From contig NZ_AULI01000005.1 in NCBI RefSeq assembly GCF_000425205.1, positions 203,891 through 267,890 of the forward strand: a stretch of DNA of 64,000 bases. The letters are read 5' to 3'. The stretch comes from Pontibacillus halophilus JSM 076056 = DSM 19796. GTDB lineage: Bacteria > Bacillota > Bacilli > Bacillales > BH030062. This document shows, one piece after another, positions 19,636-29,318 of the stretch; the first letter of the stretch is position 1, and every line of letters starts with the position of its first letter. Made by a program: the position numbers and the translations under genes. The notes under the pieces are model-generated. The model did no database searches. It saw only the letters and a list, made by a program, of their open reading frames with translations, and had not been told where the DNA came from.

Positions 19636-20214
19636 ATGAATATCCCAAACAAAATTACACTATCACGCATTTTATTAATCCCAATCTTTATTGTACTCTT
19701 AACGGTACCATACACGGGTCCAGAGTACAGTATTGGAGAAAGCACGTTGCCACTCATGCATCTATTAGCCGGTATCCTCTTTATCATAGCTTCTACGACA
19801 GATTGGATCGATGGTTATTATGCGCGTAAGCATGACCTCGTCACGAATCTCGGGAAGTTCTTAGACCCACTTGCTGATAAGTTACTTGTGTCAGCTGCCT
19901 TAATCTTGCTCGTAGAGTTAGGAATGGCACCAGCTTGGGTAGTCATTATTATTATTTCACGCGAATTTGCAGTAACGGGGCTGCGCTTAGTGGCAGCTGG
20001 AGAAGGAATTGTGCTTGCTGCGAGTCAAATGGGGAAATTAAAGACATGGTTACAAATTATCGCGGCTTCTACGTTGTTGCTTCATAATTTCCCATTCTCT
20101 TATATTGGGTTCCCATTTGCGACAATTTCTCTATATGCAGCTATGATTATTACGTTAGTATCAGGTATTGAGTACTTTATGAAAAACTGGCATGTAATGA
20201 GGGATTCTAAATGA
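19636..20214 (+). CDS. pgsA: phosphatidylglycerophosphate synthase
   Basis: 192 aa from ATG 19636, 7 bases after AGGAGG. The CDP-alcohol phosphotransferase signature D-x2-DG-x2-AR-x8-G-x3-D-x3-D is complete in DWIDGYYARK...GKFLDPLAD (about residues 56-81). Several membrane helices are visible. It converts CDP-diacylglycerol and glycerol 3-phosphate to phosphatidylglycerol phosphate in the membrane. Its stop overlaps the cinA start (ATGA). Confidence 0.95.
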   Translation: MNIPNKITLSRILLIPIFIVLLTVPYTGPEYSIGESTLPLMHLLAGILFIIASTTDWIDGYYARKHDLVTNLGKFLDPLADKLLVSAALILLVELGMAPAWVVIIIISREFAVTGLRLVAAGEGIVLAASQMGKLKTWLQIIAASTLLLHNFPFSYIGFPFATISLYAAMIITLVSGIEYFMKNWHVMRDSK

Positions 20215-21458
20215 AACAAGTAAATGCGGAAGTGATTGGAATTGGTACAGAGCTATTGCTCGGACAAATTGTAAATAGTAACGCTCAGTGGTTATCGTCA
20301 CAATTGGCTGACCTTGGCGTGAATGTACTTTACCATCAAGTAGTAGGTGATAACGAACAACGAATGACAGACGTGTTCGCTCTAGCCGAATCAAGGTCAG
20401 ATTTAATCATTGTTACAGGTGGACTTGGGCCGACAGAAGACGATGCGACAAAACAAGTTGTCGCGAATCTATTGAACAAGTCGCTCTATGTGCATGAAGA
20501 TACAATGAAGGAAATTGAAAATTATTATATCCAGAACGGGCTTAGCATGTCGCCAAATAACAAGAAGCAAGCTGAACTTATTGAAGGCTCCACCTTGCTT
20601 CCAAATGCTGCTGGAATGGCACCTGGCGTAGCGATTCATGAGAATGAAACTACATGGGTGCTCTTACCTGGTGTGCCTTCAGAGATGAAGAGCATTATGA
20701 ATGAAGGAGGATTCCAGTTTATTAAGCGTCAAGTTGGAGTAGATGCAACCATCCATTCAAAAATGCTTCGCTTTATTGGGATTGGGGAATCACAACTTGA
20801 ACATGACCTTCAAGATTTAATTTCTGGTCAGACTAACCCAACAATTGCCCCATTAGCAGGCAACGGAGAAGTCTCTATCCGGTTGACTTCTAAAGCAGCT
20901 ACATTGGACGAAGCGAAAGACATGTTAAGAGAGACAGAAGCAGAGATTGAAAGACGAGTAGGCCAGTACCTGTACGGCAGTGATGATGATACCTTAGAGG
21001 CGAAAGTGATGGAGTTATTAAAAGAGAAAGGGTACTCCATTAGCTCAGCTGAGAGCTTAACAGGGGGACGATTTATCGACCAACTCATTACAATTCCAGG
21101 TGCATCCGAAATCACGAAAGGCTCTGTCGTATGTTACGATACAGAAGTGAAAAGTGGCTTACTGGAAGTGCCTCAACTGATCTTGGAAACGCAAGGAGTT
21201 GTCTCATCTTCATGCGCTGAAACGCTAGCAGTAAACGTAGCAGATAAACTCCGTTCAAGTATCGGCATTAGCTTTACTGGCGTAGCTGGACCAAGTGAGC
21301 AAGAAGGCCAACCAGTTGGGAAAGTGTTTATCGGAATCTATGTAGATGGTGAACTTCCTTATGCGAAAGAATTTCATTTCAATGGCGACCGTGAAGGAAT
21401 CAGAAATCGCGCAGTAAAGAAAGGCTTCCAGTTGTTATACCAAATGTTAACTCAATAG
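20211..21458 (+). CDS. cinA: competence/damage-inducible protein CinA
   Basis: 415 aa, overlapping pgsA by 4 bases. The N-terminal molybdopterin-binding-like domain starts AEVIGIGTELLLGQIVNSN (residues 5-23). The C-terminal CinA/PncC domain (about 255-415) contains SAESLTGG and FTGVAGPSEQEG, where the Ser and Lys of nicotinamide-nucleotide amidase enzymes sit. The family recycles pyridine nucleotides and processes ADP-ribose derivatives. It lies just before recA, as in most Firmicutes, but recA here has its own promoter. Confidence 0.94.
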   Translation: MKQVNAEVIGIGTELLLGQIVNSNAQWLSSQLADLGVNVLYHQVVGDNEQRMTDVFALAESRSDLIIVTGGLGPTEDDATKQVVANLLNKSLYVHEDTMKEIENYYIQNGLSMSPNNKKQAELIEGSTLLPNAAGMAPGVAIHENETTWVLLPGVPSEMKSIMNEGGFQFIKRQVGVDATIHSKMLRFIGIGESQLEHDLQDLISGQTNPTIAPLAGNGEVSIRLTSKAATLDEAKDMLRETEAEIERRVGQYLYGSDDDTLEAKVMELLKEKGYSISSAESLTGGRFIDQLITIPGASEITKGSVVCYDTEVKSGLLEVPQLILETQGVVSSSCAETLAVNVADKLRSSIGISFTGVAGPSEQEGQPVGKVFIGIYVDGELPYAKEFHFNGDREGIRNRAVKKGFQLLYQMLTQ

Positions 21459-21552
21459 ACTTTTCTTTTTACTGGATATTTACCCGATGAAACTTGTAAA
21501 ATCGCTTAAGAGAAAATGATAATTCCAACATCAACGAATGTGTGGAAAAAGG

Positions 21553-21564
21553 GAACATTTATTC
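21553..21564 (+). promoter_or_regulatory. candidate LexA (SOS) box at recA
   Basis: GAACATTTATTC matches the Bacillus core GAAC-N4-GTTC with one mismatch. It lies 9 bases before the recA -35 hexamer, where the B. subtilis recA operator also sits. Confidence 0.7.
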
Positions 21565-21573
21565 GTATTTTTC

Positions 21574-21602
21574 TTGGCAAATGAATCAAAACACGTTATG
21601 AT
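21574..21602 (+). promoter_or_regulatory. recA sigma-A promoter
   Basis: TTGGCA (21574-21579), 17-base spacer, TATGAT (21597-21602), 31 bases before the recA start codon. Confidence 0.82.
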
Positions 21603-21632
21603 AAGTATAGATTATCCTAAGGGGGAAGAAAT

Positions 21633-22679
21633 GTGAGCGATCGTAAACAAGCGCTAGATATGGCGTTAAGACAAATAGAGAAGCAGTTCGGTAAAGGTTC
21701 AATTATGAAACTAGGTGAACAAGCCGAGCAACGTATTAGTACAGTTCCAAGTGGATCCCTTGCCCTTGACGTAGCATTGGGTGTTGGCGGTTACCCTCGC
21801 GGTCGTATTGTTGAAATTTATGGACCAGAATCCTCTGGTAAGACGACGGTTGCGCTGCATGCGATTGCAGAAGCCCAACAACAAGGCGGTACAGCGGCAT
21901 TTATTGATGCTGAGCATGCCCTTGATCCTGTTTACGCAAGAGCGCTTGGTGTAAATATTGAAGAACTATTGCTCTCACAGCCCGATACAGGAGAACAAGC
22001 ATTAGAAATTGCAGAAGCGCTTGTTCGAAGCAATGCGGTTGATATGGTCGTAATTGACTCTGTTGCTGCCCTTGTTCCTAAAGCGGAAATTGAGGGTGAA
22101 ATGGGAGATTCTCACGTTGGTCTTCAGGCGCGTTTGATGTCTCAAGCTCTTCGTAAGCTTGGTGGCGCGATTAATAAATCGAAGACAACAGCGATCTTTA
22201 TTAACCAAATTCGTGAGAAAGTCGGCGTTATGTTCGGTAACCCTGAAACGACACCAGGTGGACGTGCCCTTAAATTCTACTCTTCTGTTCGCTTAGAAGT
22301 TCGTCGTGCAGAAACGTTGAAGCAAGGAAATGACATGGTCGGAAATAAAACGAAGATTAAAGTTGTGAAGAACAAAGTTGCACCTCCGTTCCGTCAGGCT
22401 GAAGTTGACATTATGTACGGAGAAGGAATTTCACGCGAGGGAGAACTCCTAGATATCGGCACAGACCTTGATATGGTTACGAAGAGTGGCTCTTGGTATT
22501 CCTATGAAGGAGAACGATTAGGACAAGGTCGTGAGAATGCGAAACAATTCCTTAAAGAAAATCCTGAAACGTATAAAGAAATTCATAGATTGATTCGTGA
22601 GCATTATGAAATGGATTCAACACCACTTCATGCTCCTCAGGAAGATACTTCAAACGACCAAGACACGCTTGATGTGTAA
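21633..22679 (+). CDS. recA: recombinase RecA
   Basis: 348 aa, starting at GTG 21633 behind AAGGGGGAAG. Walker A GPESSGKT is at residues 64-71. The [21 protein letters not shown] and [15 protein letters not shown] segments are all conserved. It forms the nucleoprotein filament for strand exchange and stimulates self-cleavage of the LexA repressor, whose gene is at 50576-51205 in this window. Promoter and LexA box precede it. B. subtilis has pbpX between recA and rny; here the next gene is rny. Confidence 0.98.
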   Translation: MSDRKQALDMALRQIEKQFGKGSIMKLGEQAEQRISTVPSGSLALDVALGVGGYPRGRIVEIYGPESSGKTTVALHAIAEAQQQGGTAAFIDAEHALDPVYARALGVNIEELLLSQPDTGEQALEIAEALVRSNAVDMVVIDSVAALVPKAEIEGEMGDSHVGLQARLMSQALRKLGGAINKSKTTAIFINQIREKVGVMFGNPETTPGGRALKFYSSVRLEVRRAETLKQGNDMVGNKTKIKVVKNKVAPPFRQAEVDIMYGEGISREGELLDIGTDLDMVTKSGSWYSYEGERLGQGRENAKQFLKENPETYKEIHRLIREHYEMDSTPLHAPQEDTSNDQDTLDV

Positions 22680-22690
22680 GTACTGAGTCA

Positions 22691-22722
22691 TACTTGCTCC
22701 TTTATGGGGGCAAGTATTTTTT
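22691..22722 (+). terminator. terminator after recA
   Basis: TACTTGC and GCAAGTA with a 12-base loop, followed by TTTTTT. Confidence 0.85.
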
Positions 22723-22783
22723 CTACATAACAGTAAGGGGTTACATTTTTTGAAGGAAGCGCTTCGAAAGATTTGACCATTCC

Positions 22784-22812
22784 TTGACAATCTTGACAGA
22801 CAAGCTTAAAAT
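22784..22812 (+). promoter_or_regulatory. probable rny promoter
   Basis: TTGACA (22784-22789), 17-base spacer, TAAAAT (22807-22812). Other TTGACA copies at 22793 and 22843 and a TATAAT at 22820 lie nearby, so more than one start is possible. Confidence 0.6.
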
Positions 22813-22939
22813 TAACATGTATAATTTTCATTTTTCTTATTATTGACAAAATGTTTAGACTATTCCCACTAAAAATGAAAATGAAGCATTGTTGATGCCG
22901 ACACAATGTAAAAAGTAAATAGCAATAGGAGGTGAATCG

Positions 22940-24502
22940 ATGAATCTATATGTAACCATCATCTCCATTTTGCTTACCTTAATCGTCGGTATTGTTGTTG
23001 GTTATCTGATTCGGAAATCCATTGCGGAAGCGAAGATTTCAAGTGCTGAGGAGTTAGCGAAGCAAATCGTTGACGAAGGTCATAGAAACGCTGAAGCCGC
23101 GAAGAAAGAATCTCTACTTGAAGCTAAGGAAGAGAATCATCAGCTTCGACAAGGGGCTGAACAAGAAATTCGTGAGCGCCGCACGGAACTTCAGAAGCAG
23201 GAAAGCCGTTTAATGCAGAGAGAAGAGAATCTGGATCGTAAGAGTGAGACGCTTGATAAGCGCGAGCTTATGTTAGAGAAGAAAGAGGAGTCACTTACAG
23301 AAAAACAACAACAAATTGAAGAAACGGAAAGCAAAGTGGAACAATTGAAGGAAACACAGCAGTCTGAGCTTGAGCGTATATCAGGCTATACGACCGATCA
23401 AGCAAGACAAGTTATTCTTGAACGCTTAGAAAATGAACTGTCTCATGAAACAGCAGTTATGGTGAAAGAAGCTGAGAATCGTGCGAAAGAGGAAGCAGAT
23501 AAGAAGGCGAAGAACATTTTATCCCTTGCTCTTCAACGGACAGCCGCAGACCATGTTGCAGAAACAACCGTTTCTGTCGTTAACTTGCCTAATGATGAGA
23601 TGAAAGGGCGTATCATCGGACGTGAGGGACGAAACATTCGTACCCTTGAAACCCTTACAGGAATCGACTTAATTATTGACGATACTCCTGAAGCGGTTAT
23701 TCTATCTGGATTTGATCCGATTCGCCGTGAAACAGCTCGTATTGCACTAGAGAAACTTGTTCAAGACGGGCGTATTCATCCGGCGCGCATTGAAGAAATG
23801 GTTGAGAAATCGCGTCGTGAAATTGATGAATATATACGTGAAGTTGGAGAAGAGACAACATTCGAAGTGGGCGTCCATGGCCTGCATCCTGACCTTGTTA
23901 AGATTATTGGTCGATTGAAATACCGTACAAGTTACGGTCAGAATGTGTTGAAACACTCTATGGAAGTTGCGTATCTATCTGGTCTATTGGCTGCTGAGCT
24001 AGGCGAAGACCAGGTGTTGGCCAAACGAGCAGGCTTGCTTCATGACATTGGGAAAGCCATTGACCATGAGGTGGAAGGTAGCCACGTGGAAATTGGCGTT
24101 GAATTAGCTACGAAATACAAAGAGAATGACACCGTAATCAATGCAATTGCTTCTCACCACGGAGATGAAGAGCCAACTACTATTATTTCCGTTCTTGTTG
24201 CAGCCGCGGATGCGCTATCTGCAGCTAGACCTGGTGCAAGAAGTGAAACGCTAGAGAACTACATCAAGAGACTTGAGAAGTTAGAAGAGATTTCTGAGTC
24301 GTACGATGGTGTTGAGAAATCCTTTGCCATTCAGGCCGGCCGTGAGGTTCGTATCATGGTTCGTCCAGATGATGTAAATGATTTAGAATCAACGCAGCTC
24401 GCTCGTGATATTCGTAAGCGAATTGAGGATGAGCTTGATTATCCAGGGCACATTAAAGTGACCGTTGTTCGTGAAACGAGAGCTGTGGAATATGCGAAGT
24501 AA
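22940..24502 (+). CDS. rny: ribonuclease Y
   Basis: 520 aa. An N-terminal membrane helix (about 4-24) leads into a long charged coiled coil (about 30-200). A KH domain with [10 protein letters not shown] near 223 and an HD domain with [10 protein letters not shown] near 368 follow. RNase Y is the membrane-bound endoribonuclease that starts mRNA decay in Bacillus. It also works with the Y-complex to which YmcA (30879-31307) belongs. The start ATG follows AGGAGGTGA. Confidence 0.97.
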   Translation: MNLYVTIISILLTLIVGIVVGYLIRKSIAEAKISSAEELAKQIVDEGHRNAEAAKKESLLEAKEENHQLRQGAEQEIRERRTELQKQESRLMQREENLDRKSETLDKRELMLEKKEESLTEKQQQIEETESKVEQLKETQQSELERISGYTTDQARQVILERLENELSHETAVMVKEAENRAKEEADKKAKNILSLALQRTAADHVAETTVSVVNLPNDEMKGRIIGREGRNIRTLETLTGIDLIIDDTPEAVILSGFDPIRRETARIALEKLVQDGRIHPARIEEMVEKSRREIDEYIREVGEETTFEVGVHGLHPDLVKIIGRLKYRTSYGQNVLKHSMEVAYLSGLLAAELGEDQVLAKRAGLLHDIGKAIDHEVEGSHVEIGVELATKYKENDTVINAIASHHGDEEPTTIISVLVAAADALSAARPGARSETLENYIKRLEKLEEISESYDGVEKSFAIQAGREVRIMVRPDDVNDLESTQLARDIRKRIEDELDYPGHIKVTVVRETRAVEYAK

Positions 24503-24532
24503 AAAGAAGCGGTCTTCGGATCGCTTCTTTTG
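24501..24532 (+). terminator. terminator after rny
   Basis: GAAGCGGTC and GATCGCTTC with a TTCG tetraloop, then TTTTG. It begins within the stop codon. Confidence 0.85.
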
Positions 24533-24634
24533 TTATGTGCCAATAGGCTCAAGGGATCAATTAAGCTTTTGACATAGGTGCGCCATTGTGTGACACTTAT
24601 ATCTACTTAGACGGAAGAAAGGAATTACGAAATT

Positions 24635-25432
24635 ATGAAATTATTGTTTGTAGGAGATATTGTAGGTTCACCAGGAAGAGATATGGTGCAAGAGTATGTA
24701 CCACGGTTAAAGAAGAAGTATAACCCACACTTCACTATTATTAACGGAGAGAATGCTGCGTCTGGGAAAGGGATTACTCAGAAGATTTATCGTGAACTCT
24801 TAGAGAGTGGCGCACAAGCAATCACACTTGGAAATCATGCGTGGGATAAACGAGAAATCTTTGATTTTATAGATGATGCTCCCCTAATGGTAAGACCTGC
24901 AAATTTCCCGGAGGACACACCTGGTCAAGGCATTACGTACATTAAAGACGGTGGCATTGAGCTTGCTGTTATTAATCTACAAGGACGTACATTCCTTCCA
25001 CCACTAGAAGACCCGTTCCGTGTTGCGGATGAACTCGTGGAAGAAGCAAAGAAGCGTACGCCTCATATTTTTGTTGATTTCCATGCGGAAGCAACAAGTG
25101 AGAAGCAAGCATTAGCTTGGTATCTTGATGGTCGTGTCAGCGCTGTAGTCGGGACTCACACCCACGTTCAAACTGCGGACAACCGTGTGCTACCTGGGGG
25201 AACAGGTTTTATTACTGACGTAGGTATGACTGGCCCTTACGACGGAATATTAGGAACCGACCGCGAAGCTGTCCTTAAGAAATTCTTAACGCAATTGCCT
25301 GTACGTTTTGAAATTCCAAAAAAGGGAAGGACACAATTAAGCGCGGTTATGATTGATGTAGACAAGGCCTCAGGCAAAGCTACCAAGGTGGAACGAATTT
25401 TAATTAACGATGATCATCCATTTTTTGACTAA
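24635..25432 (+). CDS. ymdB: metallophosphoesterase / 2',3'-cAMP phosphodiesterase YmdB
   Basis: 265 aa. It belongs to the YmdB family: metal ligands in FVGDIVGSPGRD (residues 5-16), INGENAA, LGNHAWD (near 66-72), DFHAEATSEK and GTHTHVQTAD. In B. subtilis it hydrolyses cyclic nucleotides and shifts cells between motility and biofilm states. It stands after rny and before spoVS as in B. subtilis. Confidence 0.93.
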   Translation: MKLLFVGDIVGSPGRDMVQEYVPRLKKKYNPHFTIINGENAASGKGITQKIYRELLESGAQAITLGNHAWDKREIFDFIDDAPLMVRPANFPEDTPGQGITYIKDGGIELAVINLQGRTFLPPLEDPFRVADELVEEAKKRTPHIFVDFHAEATSEKQALAWYLDGRVSAVVGTHTHVQTADNRVLPGGTGFITDVGMTGPYDGILGTDREAVLKKFLTQLPVRFEIPKKGRTQLSAVMIDVDKASGKATKVERILINDDHPFFD

Positions 25433-25548
25433 ATGTTTGAAGTTTTCTAAAAATTCGTTCATAATAGGTAGATAAGGAGGCATATTCTACGAGCTCCTAG
25501 AATAAGATTACAATGGAATATTCTTAGCTAATGAAGGAGGAACTAGTA

Positions 25549-25809
25549 GTGGAAATATTAAAAGTTTCAGCAAAATCTAATCCAAACTCTGTAGCAGGCG
25601 CACTTGCGAACGTACTAAGAGAGCGTGGGACGGCGGAGATACAAGCTATTGGCGCTGGTGCACTGAATCAAGCCGTGAAAGCGGTCGCAATTGCGAGAGG
25701 TTTCGTGGCACCTAGCGGAGTAGATTTAATTTGTATTCCTGCATTCACAGATATTCTAATTGATAACGAGGAGCGGACAGCGATTAAGCTAATCGTGGAG
25801 CCTCGCTAA
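25549..25809 (+). CDS. spoVS: stage V sporulation protein S
   Basis: 86 aa from the GTG at 25549, 8 bases after AAGGAGG; this gives the invariant family length. The sequence EILKVSAKSNPNSVAGALAN is almost identical to known SpoVS, an Alba-like fold protein. It acts early in sporulation and spore coat/core assembly and is under sigma-H in B. subtilis. The 116-base leader contains GGAATATT (25515-25522) that might be part of such a promoter, but no clear -35 partner is seen. Confidence 0.96.
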   Translation: MEILKVSAKSNPNSVAGALANVLRERGTAEIQAIGAGALNQAVKAVAIARGFVAPSGVDLICIPAFTDILIDNEERTAIKLIVEPR

Positions 25810-25820
25810 TCTATCTAACT

Positions 25821-25850
25821 AAGCAACCTGTTTATATAAACAGGTTGCTT
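25821..25850 (+). terminator. terminator after spoVS
   Basis: A perfect 15-base palindrome (AAGCAACCTGTTTAT and its complement), followed by CTCATTTAT. The T run is weak. Confidence 0.7.
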
Positions 25851-25918
25851 CTCATTTATAAAGAGATGATGCTCCGGGCAACGTTCTGCCGGAGTATTTC
25901 TTATGAGGAGGGAAGAAC

Positions 25919-26839
25919 GTGTTGATTGATGCGCATTGTGATGCATTACTGAAATTGTGGGAGGATCCCACTCGGTCGTTTGTAGATAGCCCAGCTATTA
26001 CAGTGAACTATGAGAATTGGATGAATAGTCCTGTGAAAGCTCAATGCTTCGCGTTATTCGTTCCACCAGAAGTACCTAGTGGAGAACAGTTTCGTGTTGC
26101 TCTAGAGATGGTAGATTTGTTTTACGACCGTATTATTGCTCCATTCTCGAACATTAAGGTGATTCATACGAAAGAAGACTTACAGCATCTTAAGGAAGGA
26201 GAGAGAGGAGCAATCTTAACCCTTGAAGGTTGTCATCCGATTGGGGACGAACTCATCAGGTTGAAAACCTTACTGAGGCTGGGTGTTAAATCAGTTGGAT
26301 TGACTTGGAATAATGCGAATGCTACAAGCGATGGGATTTTAGAGGAGCGTGGTGCAGGGCTCTCTTCATTTGGCAACAAAGTGGTAGATTTACTTAATGA
26401 ATATCGGGTATGGACAGACGTGTCGCACCTTTCTTACAAAGGATTTTGGGATGTTATGGAGCGTGCGGATTATCCAATGGCCTCTCATTCTAACGTGTAT
26501 GAGGTAACTTCGCATCAGAGAAACCTAAATGAAGCACAACTTCATGCACTCATTGGTCAAGATGCTTTTATCGGGGTCACGTTTGTACCAAGCTTCTTAG
26601 AGGAAAATGGTGAAGCGGACCTAACTTCCGTTATGACTCATGTGAATCGGATTATTGAACTTGGAGGCGAGAATGTGCTAGGCTTCGGGTCTGATTTCGA
26701 TGGGACGGATGAAAGAGTCGCTGGACTAACTTCTCCAGTCGATTATGAGGAATTGATGAATCTCGTTCGACAATCTTATTCTGAGGAAACAGCTCAAAAG
26801 CTTGGTTATAAGAATTTCTTAAGATTATTCCCCAGTTAG
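25919..26839 (+). CDS. membrane dipeptidase-family (M19) metallopeptidase
   Basis: 306 aa, starting at GTG 25919 after GAGGAGGG. Peptidase M19 landmarks are the N-terminal metal ligands in DAHCDALLKLW (residues 4-14), ILTLEGCHP with the bridging Glu (near 98-106), SVGLTWNNAN, DVSHLSYKGF, SHSNV and GFGSDFDGTD near the end. It hydrolyses dipeptides, often with D-residues at the C-terminus, using two zinc ions. No signal peptide, so cytosolic. The same gene stands between spoVS and tdh in related bacilli. Confidence 0.88.
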   Translation: MLIDAHCDALLKLWEDPTRSFVDSPAITVNYENWMNSPVKAQCFALFVPPEVPSGEQFRVALEMVDLFYDRIIAPFSNIKVIHTKEDLQHLKEGERGAILTLEGCHPIGDELIRLKTLLRLGVKSVGLTWNNANATSDGILEERGAGLSSFGNKVVDLLNEYRVWTDVSHLSYKGFWDVMERADYPMASHSNVYEVTSHQRNLNEAQLHALIGQDAFIGVTFVPSFLEENGEADLTSVMTHVNRIIELGGENVLGFGSDFDGTDERVAGLTSPVDYEELMNLVRQSYSEETAQKLGYKNFLRLFPS

Positions 26840-26949
26840 GCAATAGTCCGTGTTAGGTGGACACTCTTTTCTTTAATAGTAGAAATTTTATGTGAATTAT
26901 GATAATAATATACGTAGAAGGTTCTTTTATTAGAAAAGGGGTGTACATC

Positions 26950-28029
26950 TTGGATGGAAAAATGAAAGCGGTTTTAAAGAAAGGGGCCACCGAGGGAGCA
27001 CAATTGGTTGAAGTGGATGTGCCCACGATAGGGGCTAGAGATGTATTAATTGAAGTTCAAGCAACGTCCATTTGTGGTACGGATGTGCATATTTATAATT
27101 GGGATGAGTGGTCGAAGAGTCGTGTCAAACCACCTTACGTCTTCGGACATGAATTTAGCGGAATTGTGAAAGAAGTTGGCGAGGCTGTGACGCGGGTTGA
27201 AGTAGGCGATTACGTGAGTGCGGAAACGCATCTAGTCTGTCATACTTGCCCTCAATGTTTAACCGGGAATTACCACATATGTAAGAATACGAAGATTATC
27301 GGGGTAGATACGAATGGATGTTTCGCGGAGTATGTGGCGCTTCCTGAACAAAATTTGTGGAAGAATCCAAAGAATATGCCAGTCTCCATTGCATCGATTC
27401 AAGAGCCCATGGGGAATGCTGTACATACCGTGTTAAATGGGGAGGTCGCAGGCAAGTCGGTTGCCATTATTGGCTGTGGGCCAATCGGGCTAATGGCAGT
27501 GGGGGTTGCGAAGGCAGCAGGCGCTTCTCAAGTGCTTGCCTTTGATGTAAACGAGTACCGTTTAGAACTAGCGAGTCAAATGGGCGCCACAGTCCCGATA
27601 CACTCTGGTGAATGTGACCCTGTTGAAGAAGCTCTCATTCTGACAGATGGGCATGGGGTTGACGTTGTGTGTGAGATGAGTGGTCATCCAGTAGCGATGG
27701 ACCAAGGGTTTAAGATGGTAACGAACGGTGGCAGAGTCTCAATCTTGAGTTTACCTACAACAAGAGTGGATTTAGATATTACGAATGACATTGTATTTAA
27801 AGGGATTACCGTGCAAGGGATTACAGGTCGAAAGATGTATGAGACGTGGCAACAAGTATCGAGGTTGCTTCAATCTGAGCAAGTAGACGTAAAGCCGATC
27901 ATTACACACCATTTGCCGTTAGAAGACTATGAACTTGGCTTTAAGTTAATGAATGAGGGCAAGTGTGGAAAGGTTGTCTTGTATCCGCATGGAGTGCCAA
28001 CAACTACATCTGAGGAGGTTGAACGATGA
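26950..28029 (+). CDS. tdh: L-threonine 3-dehydrogenase
   Basis: 359 aa if started at the TTG at 26950, 8 bases after AAAAGGGG; ATG 26962 (MKAVLK) is the alternative. It is a zinc alcohol dehydrogenase-family enzyme: [14 protein letters not shown] (catalytic zinc Cys), GHEFSG, structural zinc cysteines in [15 protein letters not shown], and the cofactor motif GCGPIGL. It oxidises threonine to 2-amino-3-ketobutyrate with NAD+. Its stop overlaps kbl (ATGA), so both steps of threonine to glycine conversion are co-made. Confidence 0.95.
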   Translation: MDGKMKAVLKKGATEGAQLVEVDVPTIGARDVLIEVQATSICGTDVHIYNWDEWSKSRVKPPYVFGHEFSGIVKEVGEAVTRVEVGDYVSAETHLVCHTCPQCLTGNYHICKNTKIIGVDTNGCFAEYVALPEQNLWKNPKNMPVSIASIQEPMGNAVHTVLNGEVAGKSVAIIGCGPIGLMAVGVAKAAGASQVLAFDVNEYRLELASQMGATVPIHSGECDPVEEALILTDGHGVDVVCEMSGHPVAMDQGFKMVTNGGRVSILSLPTTRVDLDITNDIVFKGITVQGITGRKMYETWQQVSRLLQSEQVDVKPIITHHLPLEDYELGFKLMNEGKCGKVVLYPHGVPTTTSEEVER

Positions 28030-29207
28030 AAGGATTTGAACATTTGCAACGTGAATTAGAAGAAATGAAGGACAACGGGACCTATCGTCAGCTAATTCCG
28101 TTAGAAAGCGAACAAGGCTCTACCGTTACGATCAAAGGAAAAGAGGTCATTCAATTATCCTCAAACAATTACTTGGGATTAACGTCTCATAAAAGGCTAA
28201 AGGGAGCGGCAACAAAAGCAGTGGAACAATATGGTGTTGGAACAGGCTCAGTAAGAACAATTGCTGGGACGTTGACGATGCATGAAGAATACGAGCGAAA
28301 GTTAGCAAAGTTTAAGCACACAGAAGCAGCCCTTGTCTTCCAATCTGGATTCACCACGAATCAAGGCGTGCTTTCATCCATGCTTACAGACGAAGATGTT
28401 GTCATTTCGGACGAGTTAAACCACGCCTCCATCATTGATGGCATTCGTTTAACGAAATCAGGACGGAAGATTTATAAGCATGTAGATATGGATTCGTTGG
28501 AAGAGCAACTCTTGGCTTCCATGGACTATCGAACCCGCTTAATTGTTACGGATGGTGTGTTCTCGATGGATGGAAATATTGCTCCTTTACCTGCTATTGT
28601 AGAACTTGCGGAGAAATACGATGCGCTTGTGATGGTTGATGACGCTCATGCGAGCGGCGTACTTGGCAAGAATGGCCGCGGCACTGTTAACCATTTTGGA
28701 TTAGATGGTCGAGTTCATATTCAAGTAGGGACGTTAAGTAAAGCAATTGGGGTGTTAGGTGGGTATGTGGTCACATCCGAAACGCTTAAGGAATACTTAA
28801 TCCATAAAGGGCGTCCTTTCTTGTTCAGTACATCTCATCCGCCTGCAGTAACCGCTGCTTGTGATGCTGCGATTGATGTGTTGCTTGAGGAGCCTCAGTT
28901 GATTGAGAAGTTGTGGGAGAATACGAAGTTCTTTAAAGACGGACTTCAGAAACTAGGTTTTGATACGGGCATCAGTGAAACTCCTATCACGCCAGTTCTT
29001 GTAGGAGACGATGCGTTAACGCACCGGTTCTCAGATGAATTGTTTAATGAAGGTGTATTTGCTCAAGGGATTGTGTACCCGACTGTGCCGAAGGGAAGTG
29101 GTCGAATTCGGACCATCGTAACTGCAGAGCATTCGAAAGAAGAGCTTGCAACGGCCCTTTCTGCATTTGAACGTGCGGGTAGAAATCTCGGACTGCTGAA
29201 AGAGTAA
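28026..29207 (+). CDS. kbl: glycine C-acetyltransferase (2-amino-3-ketobutyrate CoA ligase)
   Basis: 393 aa. An alpha-oxoamine synthase of PLP fold type [13 protein letters not shown] (substrate loop), [13 protein letters not shown], and the PLP lysine in GTLSKAIG near residue 239. It cleaves 2-amino-3-ketobutyrate with CoA to glycine and acetyl-CoA, completing threonine breakdown started by Tdh. The start overlaps the tdh stop by 4 bases behind GAGGAGG. Confidence 0.95.
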   Translation: MKGFEHLQRELEEMKDNGTYRQLIPLESEQGSTVTIKGKEVIQLSSNNYLGLTSHKRLKGAATKAVEQYGVGTGSVRTIAGTLTMHEEYERKLAKFKHTEAALVFQSGFTTNQGVLSSMLTDEDVVISDELNHASIIDGIRLTKSGRKIYKHVDMDSLEEQLLASMDYRTRLIVTDGVFSMDGNIAPLPAIVELAEKYDALVMVDDAHASGVLGKNGRGTVNHFGLDGRVHIQVGTLSKAIGVLGGYVVTSETLKEYLIHKGRPFLFSTSHPPAVTAACDAAIDVLLEEPQLIEKLWENTKFFKDGLQKLGFDTGISETPITPVLVGDDALTHRFSDELFNEGVFAQGIVYPTVPKGSGRIRTIVTAEHSKEELATALSAFERAGRNLGLLKE

Positions 29208-29318
29208 GAACCATTTTCCCCTTTTCACCCTAGAACCCTTACCATTATTTTCTTTTCTTTTTAAGGTTGTCCTTGCTATAATGTAAGGGTTAGCATGGAT
29301 GGAAAGGGGTTCCTACAT

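Noticed and set aside
22753..22768. GGAAGCGCTTC as a CcpA (cre) site before rny
   Set aside because: The core is palindromic, but the flanks have about four mismatches to the cre consensus.
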